Origin: Megaustenia siamemsis
Lineage: Eukaryota > Mollusca > Gastropoda > Stylommatophora > Ariophantidae
Length of the DNA stretch: 64,000 bases
Assembly (NCBI GenBank): GCA_032433765.1
Contig: JAVIAB010000160.1
Span: 15,430,307-15,494,306, forward strand
Direction: 5' to 3'
The position numbers and the translations under genes were made by a program. The notes under the pieces are model-generated. The model was not told the origin of the DNA, made no database searches, and was given only the letters and a program-made list of their open reading frames with translations. Positions 1 to 10,985 of the stretch are shown one piece after another; position 1 is the stretch's first letter, and each line of letters starts with the position of its first letter.

Positions 1-495
1 TTTAGACCATAAATTGGTTAGACCATCAATTGTTGAGACCATCAGTTGATTAGACTATCAATTGTTTAGACCATCGTTTGGTTTGACTATCAGTTAGACC
101 AGCAATTGTCTAGACCATCAGTTGTTTAGACCAGCAGTTGGTTAGACCATCAGTTGTATAGACCATCAGTTGGGTAGACCATCAATTTGTCTAGACCATC
201 AGTTGGTTAGATCAGCAGTTAGTTAGACAATTTATTTGTAATTGTCAAGATCATGACTTTGTGCGATCATAATGATTAGGTCAGAATGGTAAGCTGTTTC
301 GACAAATTATCTCGTTCGAACATAAACTGATCAGATCAACAACTGCTTGGATCATTATCAAGTTCAGAATAATCAATTAATCGGGTCGGCTTATTAATAA
401 ATTGTTGAACAAAATCATCTGATTAGATCATCATATGGTTATCTTATCAATCGAACAGATCATCATTTTCTTAAACAATCAACTGATTAAATACT
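1..495. repeat. Degenerate ~17-bp tandem array
   Basis: A unit close to TTAGACCATCAGTTGG recurs with substitutions and small indels from the left edge to about 235. A more decayed form, with scattered ATCA and GATCA words, continues to about 495. The array is cut by the window edge and has no coding sign. Confidence 0.75.
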
Positions 496-1003
496 CCGTT
501 TGATTATTGCATGAGCAAGCACAACCTCATAGGAACTATGTCCCCCTTCTTAGACATCGAGCGGTTTTCGTACTGATGATGCACGGGTTATACATGCACA
601 GCTTCAAACTTCTCTCTCCTGTTTCTCGAAGAGGGAAGGTAAATACGTTATTTAAAAAAAAAATGTATCCTGCTAATTTCGGATGTTTTGGGTCGAAACA
701 AATGCAGCTAAGACATCATCCTGCAAAATATAACACAACGCAACTTACGTCAAATTAACGCTATTTTAAGGGCGGACGAGTAAAAGAAGTAATTAGCTAG
801 TAACTTGAACAAACAAACAATTTGATCACACATTCCCTTCTTACGTGGTCGGTATCCTAAGACTGGCGGTGTTCTCTATACGGTACGCTGTCTGGAAGGA
901 GTTGCTGCCTTGGACTGTTGCTAGGCCTCGCTGTCTTCGAGGATCGTCCAGTCTGAATTTGGAAATGAAATCAAAACCTGCAGGGGAAGTAAGATAATGA
1001 TTT
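496..1003. other. No feature recognised
   Basis: Ordinary AT-rich sequence. The 83-codon open frame at 507-758 has no motif or family resemblance and I do not call it a gene. Confidence 0.5.
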
Positions 1004-1468
1004 GTGGTTATTGCAAGTGGAATTCCAACTTTGTGCTATGAAAGTCAAACATGGACCCTTTCTAAATCACATTTAAGAAAGATCAATACATGTGAGATGC
1101 GATGCTTGAGAAAAGTAACAAACAACACAAGAAGAGATAGAATGCCAAATGAAACCATAAGAAAAATAGTAGGAACAAAACCCTGCCAAGAATATATAGA
1201 ACAACAACTTAAATGGTTTGACCACCTGGTCAGAATGAATCATTATCAATCACCATCAAGGGCGTTCTTCTCGAGAATGCATGGAAAAAGACCAAGAGGA
1301 AGACCCAGAAGAAGATGGACAGATGCAGTGACAGAGACATGTAACAACAAAGGAAAATCACTAATTCAGACAGTTCGAGCAGCTCAAGAACGACAAATGA
1401 TATAAACCACGACACCTTTTAGGTATCAGTGAAAGAGAAAAGAAGAAGAAGGAGAAGAAGAAGCATAG
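1004..1468 (+). pseudogene. LINE-B ORF2 3' end (5'-truncated)
   Basis: This is the C-terminal end of a non-LTR retrotransposon ORF2, downstream of the reverse transcriptase fingers and palm. The translation keeps the IPTLCYESQTWTL block, the usual post-RT segment (compare LTYGCESWT in other LINEs here). It then has LKWFDHLVRMN, a basic GKRPRGRPRRRW stretch, and ends AAQERQMI before a stop at 1405. A short untranslated tail of GAA triplets follows (about 1436-1466). Two more copies of the same 3' end lie on the minus strand at 11935-12160 and 36600-36905, which fixes the terminus and the GAA-type tail. The frame is open here, but the catalytic RT domain is absent, so it cannot be functional. 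It could be called simply endonuclease-reverse transcriptase-like; the clade is not assigned. Confidence 0.75.
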
Positions 1469-1860
1469 TGGGATTTTTTAGGCTTTCATATGATATGAGA
1501 TTAGTGAAGATAAACATTTAAAAGTATAGTCACTGTTTATATTTCAATAAATTATAACAGACATAAACATGACAGGTAGACAGCCTGAACAAAAAAGACA
1601 GCGAGAAGGAATTATAATCGTTGCAGCGTGTCGTACTTTGCTTTGTGAGAGTCATTTGCGCCATAATCAAACATTTCAAACAAGGAAATCATGCAACAAT
1701 CTTTATTAATAGAAGCAAGAATACGTGTTCTCTGATATAAGTGTGTTATCATCCGCTGGAATTCGAGTTGTGTACCTAAATTCAGTCGGGGCAAGCATCA
1801 TATATATGTTTGCATATGTATATGATTTTCAAGCTTGTTAATATGGCATCTTTTTGTCTT
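1469..1860. other. No feature recognised
   Basis: AT-rich spacer between the LINE-B tail and the 60-bp tandem repeat. Nothing supported on either strand. Confidence 0.45.
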
Positions 1861-2050
1861 TTGAATAAAATGTTTAATTTACAATTGGAATAATGGATTA
1901 CATTAATCAGAACGAGAGCATCCAATAAAATGTTTAATTTACAATTGGAATAATGGATTACATTAATCAGAACGAGAGCATTCAACAAAATGTTTAATTT
2001 ACAATTGGAATAATGGATTACATTAATCAGATCGAGAGCATTCAATAAAA
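1861..2050. repeat. 60-bp tandem repeat, three copies
   Basis: Units at 1861-1920, 1921-1980 and 1981-2040 plus a 10-base partial, differing at only a few positions. The open frame across it on the minus strand (a repeated NALVLINVIHYSNCKLNILL-type peptide) follows from 60 being divisible by three and is not evidence of a gene. Confidence 0.9.
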
Positions 2051-2312
2051 GGGAATGTTAGTCACTCACGCGAATTAAACAGTCCTTTTACTGTTTTAAC
2101 ATTTGCACCATTTGCCTTTAACAGCAGCGATACGCCTTATCTCTAATCTCTATATCAGTGAAGGGAGTCTCTATATAAGTAAACACGTGAACTATTAAAC
2201 AAGAGAACGAGATGGCCGAGTCAAGAAAAATCAAAGCTTACTACAATCATCTGCAAAAGTAATGTAATTTTTGGTGCAGTAGAAACTTAAAATGTCTTCC
2301 ATATCCTAAGAT

Positions 2313-2314
<2 letters not shown>

Positions 2315-2351
<37 letters not shown>

Positions 2352-2355
2352 CTCT
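2315..2355. repeat. (TC)n microsatellite
   Basis: About 40 bases of alternating T and C with one interruption near the right end. Confidence 0.95.
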
Positions 2356-2559
2356 GCCTCCTATTTCTAAAATGTAATTCAAGCGTTATATCAACTTACT
2401 CCTATGAGTAAGTTGTTTTGTTTCACATTGATTACTAGTCCCCAATGATCTCATCTTCCTGTCTAATGTTATCGTCCCACATTAACCTTTATATAATGTC
2501 ATATCTAACCTAAAACAATAAGGTGAAAATAGGGACGACAATGTCTTTCCCCGCGTATT

Positions 2560-2714
2560 CATGCTAAACGTTTATGATTGCCTCCAAGATCATGCTAAAC
2601 GTTTATGATTGCCTCCAAGATCATGCTAAACGTTTATGATTGCCTCCAAGATCATGCTAAACGTTTATGATTGCCTCCAAGATCATGCTAAACGTTTATG
2701 ATTGCCTCCAAGAC
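2560..2714. repeat. 31-bp tandem repeat, five copies
   Basis: Five head-to-tail copies of a 31-bp unit starting CATGCTAAACGTTTATGATT. Copies 1-4 are identical and only the last base of copy 5 differs, so the amplification is recent. Confidence 0.95.
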
Positions 2715-3295
2715 AATGCTTATCTTTAATTTATTTTTGTTGACAAATTATCTTTCTTCATTTCGTGCCCAATAACGCCATAGTTGTCATAACCCATTCC
2801 CTGGACATCCGCTACACGCTAGCGAAAGCTCTGAAGATGGTTTCAGCTCAGCTGCACGAAACGTAGCATCGACAAAGACCTTGAACACTGGGGGAAAGAA
2901 GAAACGATTGTTATTTCTTAACAAATTTTGGCCATGGAAAAGGCCATATTTGGCCTACATTTTGTTGAAGACATCTACGAGACCTTCAGAGGTACTCATA
3001 GTTTTTCCGTCGGTGAGCAAAACGTAATTGACGTTTCAAGCCAGGCCTCGATGCTGAACCCACAACCTCTCTGTCTCGAGGCCCGCGTCTTACCTCGAGA
3101 CCAACCAGTCCCCCATGTTGGCTTCTAAACACTGACATGTATATCAACATCATAACGATGTTAAAATACTAACATTGAACTATACAGAAGGTTACCGCTT
3201 TACTATATCAGCACTTTTCCTACAAGACAGAACGGCAAGAGTACAAGTATAAGGACAACAACGTAAGAAAGTCAGGATCGAGCAGTGTCCTATAA
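2715..3295. other. No gene; possible Penelope-like motif inside
   Basis: The only notable item is CTGAAGATGG (2831) followed by CGAAACGTA (2857-2865). The 66-codon frame at 2928-3128 has no recognisable motif. Confidence 0.4.
2831..2865 (+). other. CTGANGA...GAAACGT motif (Penelope/hammerhead-like?)
   Basis: The spacing of CTGAAGA and GAAAC resembles the conserved core of hammerhead motifs known from Penelope-like elements, and the same letter pattern recurs on the minus strand at 42975-43013. Helix II can only form by an imperfect inner hairpin (CAGC-TCA-GCTG), and no convincing helix I is seen, so this is a relic at best. Confidence 0.25.
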
Positions 3296-3448
3296 GGCGG
3301 AGTACTATCCCAAACGTTTTTCCTAATCTTCATAAATGACAACGTAGAGGACATTCCAGCCAGTGTACGCTCTGAAATGTACACAGACGACTTCGCGATA
3401 CGGGCACGGGAAGAATCTATATCACTGATTAGCACCAAAGTGCACAAT
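3296..3448 (+). pseudogene. LINE-C reverse transcriptase palm fragment
   Basis: This piece of a non-LTR reverse transcriptase covers the segment leading into the catalytic YxDD box. The frame reads GGVLSQTFFLIFINDNVEDI and then MYTDDFAIRARE. The first part corresponds to the G-x-x-L-S-P-x-L-F block and FINDI. YTDD is the catalytic aspartate pair, in the form seen in I- and jockey-related LINEs (YADDFAI). A stop lies immediately upstream of the glycine pair. The fragment ends at an ATCT microsatellite. Relatedness to LINE-C elsewhere in the window is inferred, because the regions do not overlap. Confidence 0.65.
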
Positions 3449-3505
3449 CTATCTATCTATCTATCTATTGTCCTTTCGAGCCGAAGACAGCACATAGGGC
3501 AGAAC
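3447..3505. repeat. Short (ATCT)n with shared flank
   Basis: Five to six ATCT units, then a stretch with CCTTTCGAGCCG. The same ATCT plus CCTTTCGAGCCG combination occurs inverted at about 28170-28222, so this is an interspersed repeat end with a tetranucleotide tail. Confidence 0.55.
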
Positions 3506-4210
3506 CACAATCTCAAAAACAGAAACCTTGCGTGCCAAAATGGCACATATTGCAGAGATCACTGCTTCTAAAATATATGGTTTTGTTTCCATAACAATAC
3601 TTTTTACAAGGACAGCTTGTCAAGCCATCGATCAATCTCCTTAGTCGCCTCTTACGACATGCCTGGAAGGTCACAGTGTCACTATTCTTTACTTCCCTCA
3701 TAATGAGGCCCCGGTAACACACGGGAGAAGTGCACAATGCCCAAGGAAAACTTTAACACTTTCATTACCAATGGTCAGTGTACTGTACGGCTCGCCTTTT
3801 TGTAAAAAGACCGTGTACTGTACAGATGACGGTCACCGATATTTTATTTTTTTTACTGACTTATTTAAACACTTTTTTAAGCTGAAACAAGTTAAAATCT
3901 CTAGCAAAAAGTTTATTTTAAAAGAATTGGACATTAGGAAATGGTATTCAATTACTTTGTAGAAAAAAATAAAAGATTTTTATGAGACATCATTTTCCTT
4001 TACTTTTTCGGAGGCGATACCTCGAAATCGCCTCATTTCTTAAGTCGATTTACATCAATCTATTTCAAACAATTTTAGAATGGATTCTACTGTTAGTACC
4101 GAATCATAACACAATTTTGTTTTATATTATTCGATTACAGTTTAGTCTTGGAGTAAGTAAAAACTCGAATTTTCGAAATTCTAAATGTTTATATTTATAT
4201 CTGCAAATCA
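3506..4210. other. No gene; possible SINE relic near 3641-3660
   Basis: The minus strand at 3641-3660 contains GTCGTAAGAGGCGACTAA, a word I associate with repeated elements of lophotrochozoans. This is from memory and was not checked. The rest is AT-rich with short frames lacking any motif. Confidence 0.3.
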
Positions 4211-4489
4211 TCTCTGAAAGACTTCTCCATCTGTGAAAACGACTGGCAACATCTGGCAAGTGATCGCACATCATGGAGAGCACGTATAAGGAACGGTATA
4301 ACAACATTTGAGACTGTTCTAAGACAGGACTTAGAAGAGAAGAGACTCATGAAAAAGGATGGTAAACCCTGTGGACCAGCGAGCCTGACCTGTTCATTAT
4401 GTGACCGCGTGTGTTTGTCAAACATTGGTAGAATTAGCCACGAGAGAAGCTGTTCGGCAAAAACAATACCTCAAAAAAATACGCAATAG
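4211..4489 (+). pseudogene. LINE ORF2 C-terminus with CCHC/C2H2-like finger
   Basis: A 92-codon frame with no start codon of its own ends at a TAG at 4487. It reads DWQHLASDRTSWRARIRNGI, then an acidic-basic linker, then a cysteine-rich end (CSLCDRVC, NIGRISHERSC). The pattern C-x2-C followed by H-x3-C with an IGRISH core matches the short zinc finger that closes ORF2 in several animal LINEs, where DR.xWR..I is the typical preceding motif. Upstream RT sequence is missing, so this is a dead 5'-truncated copy. The clade is not assigned. Confidence 0.65.
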
Positions 4490-5055
4490 CCTCCACTAGA
4501 CCGTCTGACAAGACGAAAAGGGCCATATATATTTATATAAGGAAAATATAAAGAACCAAGCATGTTGTGTGCAACAAAACATTATAAACATAAAAATATA
4601 CGTTTTTTTCACTTTTTTGTGCTAATTGTGAATGAAAATGTTGTGTGTATCCAAAATTATTAATTCTGAATGGATTTAATTATAAAAAAACAACGCGAAT
4701 ATGATCGACCACATGACAAGATCTGTTAAGTGAAATGAGAAAAAAATTAATTTTCACAGATTCTGAGACATTTTTCTATAAATTATATTATTTTAACATT
4801 TTTTTTTTTACTACTTATGTATTCCTACTTCAATCTTCTTCTATATTGATGTATAAAACATTTAGATTTTTTTCAATAATTGCATTGTTGATGTGATTTT
4901 TAAGACATTGGTGTCATTAAAATTATTTTCTCAATAAATTCAGTTCGTTCAGGGCTTATCTCCCTGTGTATTTTCTTTGGTAGGTAAAGTGTTAAGAATG
5001 GACGAACTCCTGGCTGCTACCCATTAATGAAAAAAAAAAAAAAACTACATACACA
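4490..5055. other. No feature recognised
   Basis: Very AT-rich, with several homopolymer runs. Nothing supported. Confidence 0.5.
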
Positions 5056-5320
5056 ATGTTCAGCCTATCAAGAAACACACTCATTGTAAATTTGAAGATA
5101 AAAGACCACACACTTCCTATTGACCAAAACCCAACATATCTTGGAGTCACCGTGGACCACAGAATGACATGGATAAATCAAATAGACAAAGCAAACAAAA
5201 GAGCCAGAAAAGTAACAGATATTGTGAAGAAATTAGCAGCAACGCACTGGGGAGCAGACAGCAATATCTTGAAACGACTATACGTAGAAAGAGTAAGACC
5301 AGCCCTAGAGTATGGAGTTT
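5056..5320 (+). pseudogene. LINE-C reverse transcriptase thumb fragment
   Basis: The translation has PTYLGVTVDHRMTW, then a basic helix region, LKRLYVERVRPALEYG, and stops matching where the 67-bp array begins. YLGVxxDxxLTW followed by xxVRPxLEYG is the RT-thumb signature of I/jockey-related LINEs with C-terminal RNase H. The palm and RNase H are absent here. The open frame runs on into the array to 5364, but those last residues are array-encoded. It is a dead fragment whose right edge is exactly the array start. Confidence 0.7.
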
Positions 5321-6465
5321 TCTTTCATAGCCATACCTGGATAAACCCCATCCTCATATTCTAAATTAATGAAGAATCACTCTATTTTCTTTCATAGCCA
5401 TACCTGGATATACCCCATCCTCATATTGCAAATGAATCCTGAATCACTCTATTTTCTTTCATAGCCATAGCTGGTTAGACGGCACCCTCATATTGTAAGT
5501 GAATCCTGAATCACTCTATTTTCTTTCATAGCCATAGCTGATTAGACAACACTCTCATATTGTAAATGAATCCAGAATCACTCTATTTTCTGTCATAGCC
5601 ATACCTGGATATACCCCATCCTCATATTGTAAATGAATCCTGAATCACTCTATTTTCTTTCATAGCCATAGCTGGATATATATCCCATCCTCATATTGTA
5701 AATGAATCCTGAATCACTCTATTTTCTTTCATAGCCATAGCTGGTTAGACAACACCCTCATATTGTAAATGAATCCTGAATCACTCTATTTTCTTTCATA
5801 GCCATAGCTGGTTAGACAACACTCTCATATTGTAAATGAATCCTGAATCACTCTATTTTCTTTCATAGCCATATCGGGATATACCCCACCCTCATATTGC
5901 AAATGGATCTTGAATCACTCTATTTTGTTTCATATCCATAGTTGGTTAGACAACACCCTCATATTGTAAATGAATCCTGAATCACTCTATTTTCTTTCAT
6001 AGCCATAGCTGGTTAGACAACACCCTCATATTGTAAATGAATCCTGAATCACTCTATTTTCTTGCATAGCCATAGCTGGTTAGACGGCACCCTCATATTG
6101 TAAATGAATCCTGAATCACTCTATTTTCTGTCATAGCCATAGCTGGTTAGACAACACCCTCATATTGTAAATGAATCCGGAATCACTCTATTTTCTTTCA
6201 TAGCCATAGCTAGTTAGACAACACCCTCATATTGTAAATGAATCCTGAAACACTCTATTTTCTTTCATAGCCATAGCTGGTTAGACAGCACTCTCATATT
6301 GTAAATGAATCCTGAATCACTCTATTTTCTGTCATAGCCATAGCTGGATATACCCCACCCTCATATTGTAAATGAATCTTGAATCACTCTATTTTCTTTC
6401 ATAGCCATAGCTGGTTAGACAGCACTCTCATATTGTGACTGAACTGCTCTATTTTCTTTCATTCC
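5318..6465. repeat. 67-bp minisatellite, ~17 copies
   Basis: The word TTTTCTTTCATAGCCATA recurs every 67 bases (5318, 5385, 5452 and onwards), with occasional 2-base length changes. Two variants alternate irregularly: one with CTGGATATACCCCA and one with CTGGTTAGACAACA. The left edge interrupts a LINE-C thumb fragment. Confidence 0.95.
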
Positions 6466-6954
6466 ATGTGCTTGATGTTAAGCATAGTGTAATAATTTGT
6501 ATCTATCATTATCTATGCCATCTCTGCATCAAAGGTTGGCAACCATGGAGTGCCAATTGACACACTTTTTCTTGCACTGATGGTACACACATGAGTTCTT
6601 CTCTTGATGTAGTTGGTCCACTTTTTCTGATATTATCCATATTTCTCAACCACTTTTTTTCTGATGACATTAATGTTTTTATTTACAAGGAACTCGTCTA
6701 ACGTGCTACAGTTTCCCTCTGTCTTGCCATAGACTGAGATTAATTTGACTGTTTTTGACAAATGAAGTGAATGGCGAAAATATACTTTGTTCATGTTTGA
6801 GTGTATGAATAATAGAAGTGTAAATGATCCTAGAATATATTTTATATTGCTTAATTATTTTAATGTATATAGAATTAGCGTGTGAATTATCCGCATATAT
6901 AAAAAAACACACTTATTAGAAATTAAAAATAGATATTATACACACACTATATTC
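6466..6954. other. No feature recognised
   Basis: AT-rich spacer between the 67-bp array and rep-K. Nothing supported. Confidence 0.45.
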
Positions 6955-8490
6955 TATTGATAATTGTTGTGTGTGCTTCGTCATCACAATAGATGATTGT
7001 ATATCCCTAAAGTCTTAATCGCTAAGAGTGAAAATGAGTTACAAGAAATGTTGGTCATTATAGTGAAAGAAAGCAAAAATAAAGGACTCAGCCTTAATAG
7101 CAAAAAGACAGAGGTAATGGTAACAACAAAGAAAAAGACATCACCTCAGTACAAAATAAAGACAAGTGGAACAATATTAAAACAGGTAAATGCATTTAAA
7201 TATTTGGGAACTTTGTTAACCGCAGACGGAAGATGTACAAAAGAGGTGAGATGCAGAATGGCTCAGGCAAAAGCAGCTTTCCAAAAAATGAGGAAGATAC
7301 TATGCAATCCATTTTTGACAATAGAGACAAGAAAAAGAGTTATTAAATGTTACGTAGAGCCAGTCTTAACATACGGATGCGAATCATGGACAATAGGACA
7401 GTAGACAAGAAAATCACTGGAGTCTGTAGAAATGTGGTTTTACAGAAGAATGTTGAGAATACCATGGACAGCTAAGAAGAATAATGAAAATGTTCTGAAA
7501 GAGGTCAAAGCAAAAAGAGAGCTAATTTCCAATATTAGGAAGAAGCAATCATCATTTTTTGGCCATGTAATGAGAAGAGAACAACTGGAATATATTATAA
7601 CAACTGAAAAAATTGAGGGACGAAGAGATAGAGGGAAGCAAAGAGAAAAAAATAACAGACAGCTTAAGAGAAAGGCTTGGCAGAAGGTCAACAACAGAAA
7701 TGATAAATAGCAGCCGAGATCGAAAGTTGTGGAGAGACATGATCACCTACGCCAGCAGGCCCGGTGATTGATAATGATGATGATATCCCTAAAACGGCCA
7801 TACGCTAATAGTGAGAGGCGGAAAGGAGTTTTGTACATGAGTTCGCAGCACCGGGGTCACTCCCGAAGGTTCATGTTAGTCAGGAGGGATTCATCGTTTC
7901 ACAAATTCACATTGCAGGGAGATCTTACAGTCTGTTGTTTGATGTGTGACGGATATAGTCCGATGTCTAACTGTGTTTCATATGTTCGGATTTGGAATCA
8001 AGGTGAAGTCCAAGCATCATCAAGCGCAATACATTTAAACAAAAATATGACGATCATCATTGTCAGAAGGATGTGAACTTCCGGTCAATAGGGTGGATAG
8101 GCGGCAGGAACCAAAAGAGGCTATTTTTGAAAAGTGTTCCCTGTTTCAGTTTTCTCATATTCCAAGTCCGGTTTGTTGCAGGGCTCTGTGCACACCGTGA
8201 GCTGCGCGTTTCATCCGTTTTTATCGTGTTTCGATATTCCTATTGTTTACGATGAATGATGATATCGTATGGTGGAGAACAGATGGTTGTGTTCACTTTC
8301 TGTGGGGTTTCGCCTTATGTCTTTTGGCGTTTGCTGAGACTACTATGATGGTGACTACAGCTACCTTTCTTTGTTTGGAAGATGAGATAGTAATTTGGAT
8401 TATTCCACTGACAAGGGCGGTTGTGCAATTATGGATTTTAATTTGTTTTGCAGTGATACCGGGGCCTTCCATAACCATAACCATGGAGTC
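6955..8490 (+). mobile_element. rep-K interspersed repeat, split by a LINE
   Basis: The longest copy of an unclassified repeat, in two pieces: about 6955-7011 and 7794-8490. Its left piece (TTGTTGTGTGTGCT to ATATCCCTAA) matches 40940-40985, and its right piece matches 40985-41575, 23865-24035, 24841-24985 and 34150-34330. The 3' end is rich in CCATAACC, suggesting an ACCATA-type tail. No open frame is shared between copies and I see no terminal inverted repeats, so a non-autonomous retroelement is my best guess. All five copies in the window lie on the plus strand. Confidence 0.7.
7012..7782 (+). mobile_element. LINE-A, 5'-truncated, with 11-bp target duplication
   Basis: A truncated LINE begins just after the RT active site (VLIAKSENELQEMLVIIVKE, GLSLNSKKTEVMV). 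It continues through FKYLGTLLTADGRCTKE and VEPVLTYGCESWTIGQ, then a TAG at 7402, MWFYRRMLRIPWTAKK, GHVMRREQLEYI and KIEGRRDRGKQRE. Compared with the copy at 19841, a frameshift follows the KQRE block. The 3' end reads CACCTACGCCAGCAGGCCCGGT with a GAT-repeat tail, as in other LINE-A copies. ATATCCCTAAA at 7001-7011 is repeated at 7783-7793, a direct target-site duplication inside rep-K. It is dead because of truncation, stop and frameshift. The clade is uncertain; an RTE-like or related endonuclease-RT lineage is possible. Confidence 0.85.
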
Positions 8491-8499
8491 ACAGACTAG

Positions 8500-9870
8500 G
8501 CTACATCTTCCAAATCACAGTTTAACAAAACTAACAGAAAACAAAACCAGGCTCGCCGTATCATCACTGGTGCTATGGAATCTACACTTATCGAGACTCT
8601 AGAAACAGTAACAGGTATACAACCTTTAGAAGATGGAAGGAAAACTAAAGTAATGCAGCAAGCGGATAACTATAACAGGCTCCCTAACCACCGCATGCAC
8701 CAAAGGATAATTGGTTTCGGAAAAGAAAGACTAAAGAGGTACAGCTTCATGGCAATCTCCAAAGAATTGACAACTAGCGATCCAGTACTGTACCAAACAA
8801 TACCAAAACCCATTTGTCCATCCAAAATGACTCCCCACTGTAAATATAAAATACTAGAGATTAATGAAGACATACCAGGAATTATGAGAAAAGGCACCCA
8901 AACAGACACAAAGAGAAAGCACATAGGAGAAAACAGATAGACAACAACTACCCATAGGACTCTTGGTCTCATTAATGTATCTCTGCTACAAACGCCATCT
9001 AAAATGAAGGAGGAGGTGTGTTCTTGAGGATGAATAACAAGGAAGAGATTACCAAGCCAACAGCGACAGGAACATTCTCAAACAACAATAAAGCAGAAAC
9101 TGAAGCCCTCGTAGATGCTGCAAAACTGGCTATCCAACAAAACAATAAAATGGTGTTAGTGACCGACGCACTGTCAGTCCTAACAACTCTAAAAACCCCA
9201 ATGAACAGTGAGCTAGATGATAACTCCAGACCAAATGTGCAATAAATGAGTGGTCATCGAGTGGATACCATCACACTGTAATATACAAGGAAACAAATAC
9301 GCAGACAAACAAGTTAACAAGTAAGAGAGATTACCACAAGAGAACCAATCTGGTCAGCAACGATGAAGCCAAAGCAATCATCAAAGGCCAGTACCATGAA
9401 AACTGGGAACAAGAACGCCCAAAGTATAACGAAAGGAGTGTTTACCTTCAACTATCAAAGAGGGATCAAGTCATCATACTTCGCCTACGCACTGGCCACA
9501 ACAGAATGAGAAACCACATGTTCACCAAATTCAAATCAGGAACTACCAACCAATGCCAATGTACCCTGGATAACATGACAACAAAACACGTTCTACATGA
9601 TTGCCCTCAGGACACAGACCTGAGGAGGACAATGTGGCCCACACCCACCTCCCTAGAAGAGAAACTATACCGAATCACTGAAACAGACAGCTGTCTTCGT
9701 AAGAGAGTCCGGGGTATTAGTGTGAATGACGTCGTGATCGCAGCAGCAGAAGAAGTAGAATATCAGCACTTCTGTAGGGAATCGAAGATGGGTCATTTGT
9801 ATTGCGATATCCATGACCCTGAGAGACGAACACAATTAGTGCTTGGTCTGGATAGATCATAACTTTCTTG
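8500..9870 (+). pseudogene. LINE-C ORF2 3' half: RT connection, RNase H, Cys/His end
   Basis: This is the distal part of an RNase H-bearing LINE ORF2 in pieces. At 8545-8940 the frame has RRIITGAMESTLIETLE and LEDGRKTKVMQQADNYNRL, the linker after the RT thumb. At 9018-9245 it has KAETEALVDAAKLAI and VLVTDALSVLTTL, matching the second (E) and third (D) acidic positions of RNase H. At 9470-9830 it has RDQVIILRLRTGHNRMRNHM, then CQCTLDN...KHVLHDC, a CxC...HxxxxC motif typical of the end of these ORFs. Frames change between the blocks and there are stops (for example at 9243), so it is a pseudogene. Closely similar sequence recurs at 47150-47440, and a diverged relative at 15290-15985. Confidence 0.8.
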
Positions 9871-9889
9871 TTGAATTAAACAAGACTCA

Positions 9890-10985
9890 GATGGCACTCA
9901 TGTCAAGCAAGGAAGGCAATGGAAAGTTTATGACTCTGACGTAGATGCTATAAGACGAGATATTTAACATATTTGCTACAAATGTATTTGTTACCCTCAG
10001 GAAATTGAAATTAATATTGCGGGCAGATTGCAGTATTGCAATTTCTAAAAGTACTCTATGGAAAATTGTACGCGCCGCCAGCTTCACTTGCAGGAAAACT
10101 GTAGGCGGCAGGAATATTATTTGTGAGAAGCCACATTACTGCCGGAAGCAAATACCTGAGGCAGATCAGAGGCGGAGTCAAGCCTATGATATTGTATATT
10201 TGGACGAACCCTGGGTAAATGCACACCACGATTATACTAAAGAATGGCAATCAGTAGACGGTGAAGAGAAAAGATAAATTCCCAGCAGCAAATGCCAGCG
10301 CATCATACTAACGGATACTGTAAGCTGTGAAAACGGCCTTGTCCATGACGGTGGATTTATTTTCAAATAAAAATCGACCCAAGGTAGAGACTCCCACACA
10401 GAAATGAATAGACGCGTTTTCAGGCAGTGGTTGGAGAACTATCTTCTTCATGTCTAGTTATGGATAATGCATCTTATCAGAGTGCTGTGTCAGCTGAAGA
10501 CAAAGTACCAATGGATCAAAAACAAAAACATCAAATTATGACATGGCTTGTTAAGGAAAATGTCAAATCCGATGACATATATTTAAAACCCGAGTTGTTG
10601 CAGCTTGTGAGGAATACAAATAAGAAAAAGATGTATCATATTGTCAACATCATTGAGGAATACAAATAAGAAAAAGATGTATCATATTGACATAATCATC
10701 GAGGAATGCAAATAAGAAAAAGATGTATCATATTGACAAAATGGCTAAAGAATACGGCCACACTTTTCTACGGCTTCCTGCATATCATGCGCACCTCAAT
10801 CAGATCGAGCTTGTGTAGGCTAAAGTCAAAGGACAAGTTGCAGAACAGAACAGGGCGTCTATAATGTGTGATGTTGAAGTTCTGTCACGTGTGTCCCTCT
10901 CAAGTATAGACATTCACTTCTGGAAGAAGTGTGTTGCACATGTGCTACAGGTAGAAGACAAGTACTGACAACGAGATGGATAACA
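9890..10985 (+). pseudogene. DDE transposase pseudogene (Tc1/mariner-IS630-like)
   Basis: This is a broken transposase of the DDE_3 type, which cuts and pastes DNA with a catalytic acidic triad. Recognisable blocks in order are STLWKIVRAASFTCRKTVGG (an HTH-like region near 10035), YDIVYLDEPWVNAHHDYTKE (first D near 10200), VFRQWLENYLL, CLVMDNASYQSAV (second D near 10460), KPELLQLV, and LPAYHAHLNQIELV (terminal E near 10810). The end is VEVLSRVSL...FWKKCVAHVL near 10980. Stops after GEEKR (10275) and after IELV, plus frame changes, kill it. A 46-bp triplication sits between the second D and the final E (10609-10746). No terminal inverted repeats were located. Confidence 0.75.
10609..10746. repeat. 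46-bp tandem triplication inside the transposase
   Basis: Copies begin at GAGGAAT at 10609, 10655 and 10701, exactly 46 bases apart. The first copy carries the coding segment NKKKMYHIV. The extra copies break the frame and separate the catalytic blocks. Confidence 0.9.
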
